NCBI GenBank assembly: GCA_009760855.2
Contig: WPIO01000141.1
Span: forward strand, 802,001-866,000
Reading direction: 5' to 3'
DNA length: 64,000 nucleotides
Origin: Cristatella mucedo
Taxonomy: Eukaryota > Bryozoa > Phylactolaemata > Cristatellidae
Part shown: positions 31,101 through 40,799 of the stretch, piece after piece
Numbering within the stretch: position 1 is the stretch's first letter
Layout of the letters: the number at the start of each line of letters is the position of its first letter
Program-made: the position numbers and the translations under genes
Notes under the pieces: model-generated
What the model saw: the letters and a program-made list of their open reading frames with translations, nothing else
What the model was told of the DNA's origin: nothing
Database searches by the model: none

Positions 31101-34100
31101 CAAATTTCTAGGCCTCATTGTTGTACCCTGCCATTTCAGTACAATCGGCTGAATCATTTGAGATAATTCAGAGGTGACACTTCACATGTACTAATAGCAA
31201 TTGCAAGAGCTTGCATCGCCTTTCACAGTGCTTTGTATTGTACGATTGTAGCAGTACTTCAATAAATACAGCATACCTACAGCAAATTTTCTGCACATCT
31301 GGTAAAGTTACACTTAAAAGTTTCATCGATCTGCACTAATGTATGTGTTCTTGGAATGGTCTCTTTCAAACGAAAAGTGCTGTCTGGTCAAAAGAAAGCG
31401 CGAAACACGGCGGAACACACCAGAAACCATCAAAATTCGAACCAGTTGTATTTTTAGTAGACGTAAATTTCCTACTGGACTAAATAGAATTGCTCTTGCA
31501 TAACCTATGAGCAGTAATGGAAAAAAGACTAACATCAAAAGGACTGCCAATTGATGCTGCATAAAACCTTAAAATCGTATATATACACTCCAGTGTCATA
31601 ACAATCTGTATTCTGATATCTATTTAAACATACTCCCGTCTCAGCCAAAAGCTCAGCTGTTCTGCTTAGCTTTCCGAGAGCCCATGTGAGCCTTTCCCAT
31701 TTGCTCTCGTTTTATTTACTGTGTACAAGCCTTCGAAGTAATCTGTGCATGTGAAGAATGAGGCGTCCAGTAACAGGAGGCCATGGGTGCCATCTTGCCT
31801 CAGTATCATACTTGTTTACTTTTGCATGGCTGTTTCAGTGCAATACCATCCGTATCGTTAAATATAAATAAACTACATATATATTTCATATTTATAGGCC
31901 ACCGAGAGAGCTTAATCTCTATTAGGTTGCTTCACATGTACTGCAGGACTCAAGCCCACGATCTCAGACATCGACAAAAGACATCAGACCAAATGCATTC
32001 ACTTGGAACAGGCCATTAAAGGTAATCACCGTATCGCCTGGGCTAAGCTGGGGCGCCATGTGTAACTTATTTTCTTGCAACGAGTTGGACAGCACAATGA
32101 TAGAGAGTTAGTTAACTTAGGGTGACTAATCCCGAGCCACTTGATAGCGTGATGAGTAGCCTCCAAGCTTTATATACGTTATGTACCTGTTCTAGCAAAT
32201 ATATATAAGACCGTTCTGCTGACCCTGTGCATGTCACCTGCAACCATTCTATGCTCGTTGTCATTGAGCGTGCTACCACTAACCGTTCGAAGATGATTGC
32301 TCTGTAGCAAATTTAAAGTGACTAGAAAGGGATGAGGTTATCTGATGGCACTATTCGAATGTATTATTGTCATTATTACTATAATTACTGTTTGGAAGCT
32401 TTGAGGATTATCAACCAAACATATTACGGAAAAAATGGCAATAAGTGATAAATAATCAAACAAAGTTACTAAACTCATCGCACATAGCTATATTCAAGTG
32501 CATGCAGTGCAATAGATTTCTAACTGATGTTGCCAGAAGAAACATCACAGTGTGTAATGGTGGCTAGCTGTAGGGGTGCATCCAATACCAGCGACCAGAA
32601 ACTAAATCTGAAACATAAGCTATAAAGGATTGCAAAGTAAATACTTGATGATTTGATGACGAGCTTTTCTTCCTCCTCTCGTAGTTTCCTTTGTAGCTCC
32701 TGCAACGATTGCAGTAGTTCCTCGACAGCTGCTAGCTGCTTCTGGACGGCAACCTGATCGCCGACGTTTGATTGCTTATATTTTGCTAAAAAACAGATAC
32801 ACAAAGCTGTTTATACATAAATGATAGAAGATACAGAGATTAGCAAAAATATCTTAATCGTGAAATGGATGATCAGATCAAGAAAGGATACTACACTGGA
32901 AGAATCTGTAGGTGTCGTTGCACTTTGATTGAGAGATTAAGTCAGGTAAGGTTTACCTCTGATTTGAAGTGTGATAGGGCTGTCCCATGCTGTCAAGAAG
33001 TGCTGATACATCTTGCAGCCAAATCTTCGAAGCTAGATAGAGTTTCAATATGTGGCTTAAATAAATAAATAAATCCTAGCTGATTTAATAGCCTCTTTTT
33101 GTATAGCGACAGAAGAGCCTTTGCGGCTATCACTACCACTCGCAGTGGGGATAAAGGACCGCCCACCGCAGGATTAGAACCCACGACCTCGGGGCCGAGG
33201 TCGTCAAAGCAACCGCCTTACCTAGTGAGCCATTACGGCTCACCACTGCTTAATATCCACATAAGCTAAACCGTGAAAATTCTAACTGCATGAAGATCAA
33301 GATATTGCATACCCTAACATTGTGATTTTCTTCGAAGCCACTGGAACACGGCTAATATAAAAAGAGAAGATTCTTCCCTACATATCTCCAGCTTCTGATT
33401 CCGGAGGCTACACTTCGAGAAATGCCGGCCAGTAGAATCAGCATGCTGTGCCTTTATAAGCCCAGCTGAGTCTGGTCGACTCGCGAATGGTTATCAATTG
33501 CATAATCTCTAATAATATTAACACTAAAAATACCTTTGATATAGAGCCCACACAGAACTCAATCTCATTCTGGGAACTTTACATTTGCTGTAAGGGAAGT
33601 ACGATTGAATGATTAGTGTAAGCATGGTCAATAAACAACGAGAATAACATGGTTATACAAATAATGATAAGACTTATCTTTGATGTAATAGTAATAAAAC
33701 ATATAAGACTTAGAATAATAATAAAAGTTGTACACTTGATAAAGCACCTTCAGAGAACTCAATCTATTTCTGGGCGCTCTACATTTACTGCCACGGAAAC
33801 GCGATTGAATGGTGAGTGGTATTATGCTTGATAAACGTGAATAAAATGGTTACGGGTGACATGCACAGGGTCAGCACGCAAGTGTAGTTAGTGGCAGCAT
33901 ACACAGTGTCAGCACGCATAAGCACATAAAGAACGAATCACATGGACCCGCTAAATGCTGTCATAAATAGCAGCGTTTTTAATTTCTTTTTAAATGTGGC
34001 AAGTCAGGAGATGTCGTGATGCAAGTCGGGAGTGAGTTCCAGGCTTTGGGAGCATATGAACTGAATGCATGGTTCCAAAAGATTCGAGGATTGTACGAGG

Positions 34101-37100
34101 TATAGGTAAACAATTAGTTGCCAAAAAGTGGGAGATACGACGCTTGGCCTGGTGGGGAAGTAGATCTGATAGGTTTGATTTGCCAGAGGCAAAGAGTGAT
34201 TGGAAAATAAAAGTGAGCGACAAAACCTTGAAGGCGGTCAGTCGCTTGACTGGTAGCCAGTGCAGGTCGACGGGAAATGGAGCGATGTGGCAACTATGAA
34301 GCTCACGACAGACAAGCCTAGCTGCAGAGTTTTGCACCAGCTGTAAGTGCCTGATTGCACAGGCCCGTAGGCCAGCAAGCAACGAGTTAGGGAAGTCCAG
34401 ACGGGATGTCACAAATTCATGGACCAACTTAGATGTGGTAGCTCTATCTAGTCTAAATAATAATAATAAGACATGATAAGACATATAATAGTAGCAATAG
34501 ACAATTTAAGCTAACCTGATGTAGCCACCACAGTATTTGTCCTTGTTTGCAACACAAAAACGAAGATTTTATATTTTTGAAGATCTACATGGACCAACTT
34601 AGATGTGGTAGCTCTATTTAATCTACATAATAATAATAATAAGACATGATAAGACGTATAATAGTAGCAATAGAAAATTTGAGCTAGGCAGGTGTAGCTA
34701 GCACAGTCTTAGTCCTTGTTTGCAAAACAAACACGAAGATTTTATATGTTCGAAGATCTACCGCCAGCGTGCGTTTACATTGCCATACACAATTCAAGCA
34801 AATTTTAGGTGCACATGCATCAGTGCATATATTTTCTTTAACGGGATCGATGCTTAAAAAATGAACCAGATATTGCTGCAAGAGTTAGTTCACAACGAGC
34901 AAAGCCGCACTCAATAAACCACGAGGTAGCCCCCCCCCCCCGTGCAAAGCCAACTATCACAATAGGCCCAATAAGGAATTTACGTTCTAAGCTATTTGAA
35001 GACTTTAACCACCAGCTGTTTCTGTATTTATGCAAATTACCAAAGGCCACTAATGCTAATGATATGATATAAATTCACTTAGAGACCTTAATCTATATCC
35101 AGGCACTATTAATATGCCGTGGATCTCGAGCATACGGCCACGGTCGCTAATGACCAGCACTTAATCTCTTAGCAAAAACACTGGTTAAGTAACAGTTCTA
35201 GTGAATGGTTTCAAGCTAGACCAAGGAAATTACGACTTTCGGGATATTAACAGTAATTATAAGATATTTACATGCAGCCCTCCGAGAGCTTAATCTCTTT
35301 CTAGGCACTAAATATTGCAGCAGTCAACTCTTCATTGACACCTGCAGGTGGCAGCGACAAATATGACGTAATTACTGCCGGCTTATTAGGTGAATATTTC
35401 GAACCGGCTAAAGCTATGCTATGGCGGATCTTAAGCTATATATATCAAAATGAGCTTCGTCGACGAGGAAAGCAAAAATCTCGAAACCAAGTTAATAAAA
35501 ATATTCTGTTGCGTATCACTTTGCAGCAAATGTAAAGCGCCTAGAAAGAGATTAAGTTCTCTGAGGGCGCTTTATCAAGTGCAATATTATTATTATTATT
35601 ATTATAAAAACGTAACGGCCTGCAAATATTTTGAAAAGTATTTACTTCTGCCCAGCCAAGACTAGGAGGACTAAAGAATCTGTCTCGTGAGATTAAAAGG
35701 GAAGTCTGGAAATTTTCTTCTGTGTCATTTTGTGCTATTGGTGAGCCGTGATGGGGTGAACCATGATGGCACACCAGGTAAGGTGGTTGCTTTCACGACC
35801 TCGGCCCCGAGGTCGTGGGCTCGAATCCTGCGGTGGGCGATTCTTTATCGCCACTGCAAGCGGTGGTGGTAGCCATAAAGGCTCTTATGTCGCTATACAA
35901 AAAGAGGCTGTATAATCAGCTAGAATTTAGTTAATTACTTATTTATTGCAGAGCCATAAAGTCAGCCAGAACGTTAAATTACAATTACAATTACACGTTC
36001 AATTCGTTTACACCGGTTCTTTAGCCACAGCTGACTAAGACCAAGAGCAAAAAATTCACGTTCATATAAGGATAATTCAATTCAGGACTGGACCAAAGGA
36101 ACCAGCTGATTTTTGCTCAAAGTGGAAGCGTAAATTTTCTTAAGTAAGCTTCGTTAAACATCGAGTTTTAATCGGGTACGCTATCTTTCGGGTTCCATGC
36201 AAAACTTACCAAAATATAATGCTGGCGTACCAATTACCGTCTTTAGTATGAATTTCCTCGCGGCGTCTGAATAACTCAAGGGTATGACAAGGCGGTCAGT
36301 GATAGCTTGAGCTTTAGATAATTCGGACAGCCGGTTGACATGACTTCCCAGACACGATGTGATCCGGTCAGATTGATCGAACAGCCATTTGGAATCGCCA
36401 GAATCCAGCACGAATCTACCATATGACATAGCGGAGTAGGCGACCTTTTTCAGTTGATTAATTTCTTCCACTTCGGACGACACTTCGGCACTAAGCCTGT
36501 CACTTACTTCTTCTAGATCTTGCTGAGCTGCCAAAAACGCTTCATCGATGCCATCCAGAGCAGCTTTCTTATTCTTCTGGAGAGTTTTCACGCATGATGT
36601 ACGTGCTGCTTGCACTGCCGAAAGCCACTCGTCTCGACTAAGCACAACAGATAGATCCTCTATTTGCTTTAAATATTCTAATATGTCTTGTTTTTTACGG
36701 ACCATCGTGGTTATAATGGCCTCACAACTAGAAGAGTTGACGTCGTGCTTCTGAGCAAGACACATAGCTTGAATACAACAGTCACATCTGAGCCTCATAC
36801 ATGTCAAGCACATATATTCTAGTTGTCTCTTGTGTTCTGGACATTGTACCGTAGAGCCGCCATCGGTGATGTAGAAATCCAGTGGCGCTGTCACATGGTC
36901 CACGGTGTGAATTTTGTGGTCTTCTGAGCAACCAGCGCAAAACTTTTTCTGACATTGTTTGCAGTAAAATTCAACCGGAAAATCATATCCTCTCTGCTGG
37001 CATGCATGGCACTTTTCATCAGAAGAAAATTGCTTCGTAGCAATGAACAGATTCGGCTGCACAAAGGCAAAATTTTCGACAGTCAAGCATCCTGGGCAGG

Positions 37101-37267
37101 TCATCTGCTTGTCATCTAACTGGGCAGTTTTTTCCAACATGCAACTCTTGCAGCAGTTGTGCAGACAACTGAGCAAGATCGGATCTTGGAGCAACTCTTT
37201 GCAAATGCAGCAGTAGTGAACTGGATCTTGTTCCATCATATTCATATAACAGGCTGTATCCAGAACA
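27221..37267 (-). CDS. TRIM-family protein (RING, B-boxes, coiled coil, propeller-like C-terminus), complete coding region
   Basis: Three coding exons, 37245-36210, 32785-32645 and 28176-27221, join in phase to 710 codons plus stop. RING-HC at residues 12-53: C12-x2-C15-x11-C27-x-H29-x2-C32-x2-C35-x14-C50-x2-C53, all ligands present. First B-box at 79-117 (CHAC ... HKIHTVDH), second at about 135-167 (CPEH, CLTC, CDCC). Coiled coil at about 170-300 and again in exon 2. The last exon holds about 318 residues of repeated beta-strand-like sequence (VTSEGHLLLAAW, LSVWKPARR, LYVVDS), which looks like a propeller as in TRIM proteins with NHL-type ends. Family role: RING E3 ubiquitin ligase. Substrate unknown. 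The ATG at 37245 is the first in the exon, and a good acceptor (tttttgtttttag) at 37268 implies a 5' untranslated exon upstream. Exon 3's acceptor has a poor pyrimidine tract. Confidence 0.85.
28180..30040. other. TRIM intron 2, part with nothing recognised
   Basis: Holds an open frame of 167 codons on the plus strand (28278-28781) with no family motif. I see no repeat that I can name. Confidence 0.45.
30130..30300 (-). mobile_element. LINE RT motif A relic
   Basis: The minus strand reads EMSAAFDSIDHGTI, a reverse-transcriptase motif A as in CR1/L2 LINEs, then loses similarity. Too short to assign to LINE-A or LINE-B. Confidence 0.6.
30448..30520 (-). mobile_element. LINE-A-type tail fragment
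   Basis: Plus reading: tttgtatagcaccctaagag, aactaaatctctttctaggc. Reverse complement of the common tail. Confidence 0.65.
31885..32030 (-). mobile_element. tRNA-derived SINE, family 2
   Basis: Minus reading: B-like box gggcttgagtcc, then tgaagcaacctaatagagat, taagctctctcggtggcc, tataaatatg. The A box part is eroded. Confidence 0.55.
32205..32390 (+). mobile_element. LINE-A 3' end
   Basis: gctgaccctgtgcatgtcac, then actagaaagggatgaggtta, tctgatggcactattcgaat, then (ATT)n-like sequence. 5'-truncated. Confidence 0.7.
32645..32785 (-). CDS. TRIM gene coding exon 2 (coiled coil)
   Basis: Acceptor gttttttag, first base 32785. Two bases complete the exon 1 codon. Reads QKQLAAVEELLQSLQELQRK, a heptad pattern. 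Donor gtattt leaves one base. Confidence 0.8.
33062..33250 (-). mobile_element. tRNA-derived SINE, family 1, copy 1
   Basis: Minus reading: taatggctcactaggtaagg (A box type), then cgacctcggccccgaggtcg, then gggttctaatcctgcggtg (B box type), then tgtcgctatacaaaaagagg and a tail with (ATTT)n. A possible short target duplication gcttaa lies on both sides. In intron 1 of the TRIM gene. Confidence 0.82.
33530..33655 (-). mobile_element. LINE-A tail, older copy
   Basis: Plus reading: tagagcccacacagaactca, atctcattctgggaacttta. Breaks off where the next LINE-A copy begins at about 33730. Confidence 0.65.
33730..34455 (-). mobile_element. LINE-A copy with ORF2 C-terminus
   Basis: The minus strand reads LVHEFVTSRLDFPNSLLAGL, HLQLVQNSAARLVCREL and HIAPFPVDLHWLPVK, with decay afterwards, then 3' region and tail. 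Truncated at the 5' end near 34455. Confidence 0.85.
34419..34760. repeat. Tandem duplication of about 170 bp across a LINE-A 5' end
   Basis: Two units, 34419-34587 and 34588-34760, both beginning catggaccaacttagatgtg and ending cgaagatttt...gaagatcta. Each holds the last 35 bases or so of LINE-A plus its flank. Confidence 0.88.
35055..35165 (-). mobile_element. SINE family 2, eroded copy
   Basis: Minus reading: B-like tatgctcgagatcc, then gcctggatatagattaaggt, ctctaagtgaattt. Confidence 0.5.
35265..35320 (-). mobile_element. LINE-A-type tail fragment
   Basis: Plus reading: cagccctccgagagcttaat, ctctttctaggcactaaata. Only the tail remains. Confidence 0.55.
35505..35608 (+). mobile_element. 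LINE-A tail with (ATT)n
   Basis: tgcagcaaatgtaaagcgcc, tagaaagagattaagttctc, tgagggcgctttatcaagtg, then (TTA)n. A near-consensus tail with almost nothing 5' of it. Confidence 0.8.
35741..35957 (+). mobile_element. tRNA-derived SINE, family 1, copy 2
   Basis: ggcacaccaggtaaggtggt (A-like), cgacctcggccccgaggtcg, gggctcgaatcctgcggtgg (B box), then cgctatacaaaaagaggctg and aatcagctag. Same family as 33062-33250 but in the opposite orientation, in the same intron. Confidence 0.85.
36210..37245 (-). CDS. TRIM gene coding exon 1 (RING, B-boxes, coiled coil)
   Basis: Starts ATGAATATGATGG. Donor ggtaagt, with the last exon base at 36210, leaves one base of a codon. Reading on past the donor gives a chance extension to 36181. 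Exon length 1036. Confidence 0.9.
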
Positions 37268-37604
37268 CTAAAAACAAAAACCCTTTATAAAGATAATACA
37301 CCAGATAAAACTTCATTTTAAAACAGTCAATAATACAAGTGCATACAATGCCTAGTTACACCTTCAGCAGTAACTATTTGCAGCTCTGGCTAAGATTAAT
37401 AAGAATAATAATAAGCGAACGTTCAAAAGGCTTCTATTACTTGCTATTAAACTAGCTAGAGATGAAGACAAGTTAAGCGATTACTTAAACGAGAAAGATC
37501 ATTTCAGTCAGCTTACTCGCCGAATTCTTTCAATGAACATGCTCCTACGTCAGAGCAGTATGCATACTGAGGTTATGGTCAGGCTAATGTCTGGCTCGAG
37601 TGTA

Positions 37605-38640
37605 GTATGCTGAAATAATGAAGGCTCGAGATAGCACGACATGTGATGCACGCTAAATTGATCTTACAATATAGTGCAATATTTCAAAACACGGTAAATG
37701 AAGAACCTAGATCTTTGAGAGAGCACGATGGGTTCAAGTAACTTCTCCAAAGCTTGATTAGAAGCATGGTAATAGTAGAATTAATATACCAAGTTACCGA
37801 ACACCCGATTATCTACAAGACTACTTAAATCGATGAGTAAAAGTCTGTTAGGAACTGTTGGCCTTTCAACTTCAAAATTTCAGAAAGATAAGGGTCTTGA
37901 GTCATTCGAGAGTCACTCACTTCTTCCTGGTCTAAAAGCCTTTGCAATCAGACACTTGCAGCTAGTGCAAAACCCTGCAGCTAGGCTTGTCTGTCGTGAG
38001 CTTAGCAGTTGCAACACCAAACCACTTCTCGCTGACCTGAACTGGCCTATCAGTCAAGCAAGGCATCGACTCAAGGTTTTGTCACTCACTTTTACGTCTC
38101 TTCATTCTTTAGCTTCAGCCTACCTGTCAGATATACCGCCCCACCAGGCAAAACGTCGTATGGCACGCTTTCGGAATCGAACTGTTCAAGTATACATCGT
38201 GTCAAGTAAACCTTAAATCCTTTGGAGACCGTGCATTTAGTTCGTATGCTCCAAAAGCCTGGAACTCACTTCCGACTTGAGTCACGACATCTTCAGACTT
38301 GTCCTCATTTAAAAAGAAACCTAAACGCATCTATGTTTTACAGCATTTAGTAGATCCATGTGATTTGTTCTTAGTGTGCTTATGGGTGCTGAAACTATAC
38401 ATACTGCCACTACTACTACTACTAACAATAATCATACATTTGATAAAGTGCAATATGAGAACTCAGTCTCTTTCTGGGCACTGCAAAGATGGAAAGGTAG
38501 CACGATCGGATGGTTAGTGGTAGCAAGCTCAATAAAACAACAAATATAACATGGTTAGGGGTGACATGCACCGGTTTGCATGCGAGTATGGTTAGTGGCA
38601 GTATGCCTGCAAAAGTCAGCGGATTAAACTTTTCAGGGTG
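37605..38640. repeat. Composite repeat, copy 1
   Basis: Order: about 320 bp of unknown sequence (gctgaaataatgaaggctcg ... agtcattcgagagtcactca), a plus-strand old LINE-A C-terminus (LQLVQNPAARLVCRELSSCN), then an inverted LINE-A tail region. The same order recurs at 45745-47110. Confidence 0.75.
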
Positions 38641-38823
38641 CACCTGGACCTTGGCATGCTAGCTTCTGCTGCTAGTGATCAAAGTACAGGTAGATTGGAG
38701 GGTCAACAGCACATTAATGAATAGCCAAAGTAAACTTCCGAATCGTCTAACTGCAATGACGATAGAATTTATGAAAACAAGGCTAAATGCAATCCCTCCG
38801 CAATCACACAATTCAGCTAAGTC

Positions 38824-39330
38824 TATAGCCGGGTTCACGGGTGCTAGCCTATTCCCATTACGTCCCCCTACTATCTATGTCAGTTCTTGGTCGTTACACA
38901 GGCCCTCCGGCAACAGCGGTTCACGGGTGATCGATCGGGTACACAACACTTTATATAGTACACACGCATGCGCTATACAAAGGGGGAGCTAAACAAGTCA
39001 ACAGGGGAAGGTCCTATACTAGGTAAACTAAATGGGCGCGAGATGACGCCGAAAGCACGAACAAACGTGTTAGTTCTCAGTCGGCTTCCACAGTCACACC
39101 GTCGCCGGGTTCCGTCCCACAAGTACAAGCGTACCTCGTCCAAGACCCGGCTAGCTGAGTACTCTGGGATAGATGGAGCAGACGTCCATAACCGTCGAGA
39201 GCTTCCAGCCGAATGAGAACGAGCAAGCTGTCCCAAGTTCCGGTCCACCGGCCTCTGGGAGTTGAACCCAGGCTTTACCCTTCCGGGGCAAGGTAACGCC
39301 CAGCCCGACATAGCGAATGTCAGTGGGTCC
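38824..39330 (-). repeat. Gypsy-like 3' LTR
   Basis: Matches 44419-44920 with scattered differences (about one per 12-20 bases where I aligned by eye). Contains ctatataaag on the minus strand at about 38950-38958, a likely promoter TATA box. Confidence 0.8.
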
Positions 39331-40069
39331 TTCTACTCTTGGGTACATATGTCACCATCCGGGGAAGATGCTTCCTTGCATCTGCAACGATCCACTCTGT
39401 GGGCATGTCGTCCTACTACCACAGAGGCTCCATATATACAGTGGTGGCTCAAGCTTGACACCGAGTAACCAAGATTAAAAATCTATTACCTCGCCACCAA
39501 CATTACTAATGTTAAATGTTCTCGAATTTATCAGTTATGTCCAGTTCACGAAGCGTATTCGCTTCTGGCAAGCTAGCGGTCGCTGTCATCTCTGTAGGCA
39601 TCATCCTCAGGAGGTAGCCAGACGGTTGCTGTCCATCGAAGTCCCAAATGCTCCACGATGCAGGTTGACCGGAGTCTCGGTGCTATCGACCTAAAATCAC
39701 AGGAAAAAGAAACAAGCAGCACTATGGGTTTAACCTTTCGCCTTCCCGGAACGAACTCTACGCAAAGTCTGTAAAACAGGGTTAGGCTTCTGCTGGCGCG
39801 AGCCCACTGGGCCTGCATTAGTCTGATCGCTTAGCAAGGCAGTAGCTGGTCCAACTCCGAGTGTTATGTCATGGTCGACTGGAGGTGTCGCCGTCGGTTC
39901 TGCCCGTCCCTCGTCAGCATGTTCTGCAGTGGCTGGTAGCTAATCCTCATTGCTTTCCCCTCCTTCTGCCTCATCAGAAGTGTTTGGCACGGGAAGTGTA
40001 GTTTGCATGTATGTATTGTATGTCTGATAAGCCACTGGTGAGCTGTTAGAGGCACCACCGAGAGGGGAC

Positions 40070-40240
40070 GGTGCACAGCTGTGGTCCGCCTATGATGTGG
40101 TATGGACAAGTAACCAGCTGGTGGCCAGATGGTGGATTCACCATCAGGGTCGGCCAGTGCACTGCTGTGGTCCCCGCCTTTGATGTCGCATGGACCAGCT
40201 GGTGGCCAGATGGTGGATTCACCATCAGGGTCGGCCGGTG
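40070..40240. repeat. Two-unit minisatellite in gypsy internal region
   Basis: Units of about 80-88 bp, each with accagctggtggccagatgg and ttcaccatcagggtcggcc, lying downstream of the integrase segment on the minus strand. Confidence 0.85.
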
Positions 40241-40444
40241 CACCGTTGTGGTCGAGGAGTCATCGGAGTCAACCAGGGGAGGGGAGTCGTGTGAGAGCAG
40301 GGGCCGAGGGGAGCCGTGCGCTCTTCGGCTCCGTGCGTTAGTAATAAACTGTCGGTGTTGGGAATCGGCTGTCTCTCAGCTGTGCAACCAAACTACAGGA
40401 AGCTCGTCCTCCAAGTCAGCAGGCGGCAGTCCTGTGGCCCTGCG

Positions 40445-40786
40445 CTAAGCTGGTTTGCAGCAGTTGATGTGTACTGTGCTAGATGTGCCAGCAGTGTCAT
40501 CTTCGTCCACAACTCGGACGTTCGTGTAAGTATGGTCCACGATAAGTAAAGGACCTCGCCACAGGTGTTGCAACTTTCGTGAAAGACCCCTCCGAGGCCT
40601 GGGCGTATAAACATACACATAGTCACCGGCCTTCAACGTGCATTCTGTGGCATTACGGTCGTACAGCCGCTTTTGCTTGGCCTGGGAAGCTTGAACGTTT
40701 TGCCTAGTTACGTCCCGTGCTGCTACAAGCTTATCATGCATGGTCTGCACGTAGTCGTCCTCGCTTCACACGGCTCGTCGAAAGCC
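40445..40786 (-). pseudogene. Gypsy-like integrase C-terminal segment
   Basis: The minus strand has KQKRLYDRNA, then GDYVYVYTPRPRRGLSRKL and WRGPLLIVDHTYTNVRVV, the C-terminal chromatin-side domain typical of Ty3/gypsy integrases. It ends with a stop at 40445. The catalytic core is absent, because the segment begins at the LINE-B junction near 40786. Confidence 0.82.
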
Positions 40787-40799
40787 TAAGCGGCTTTGG

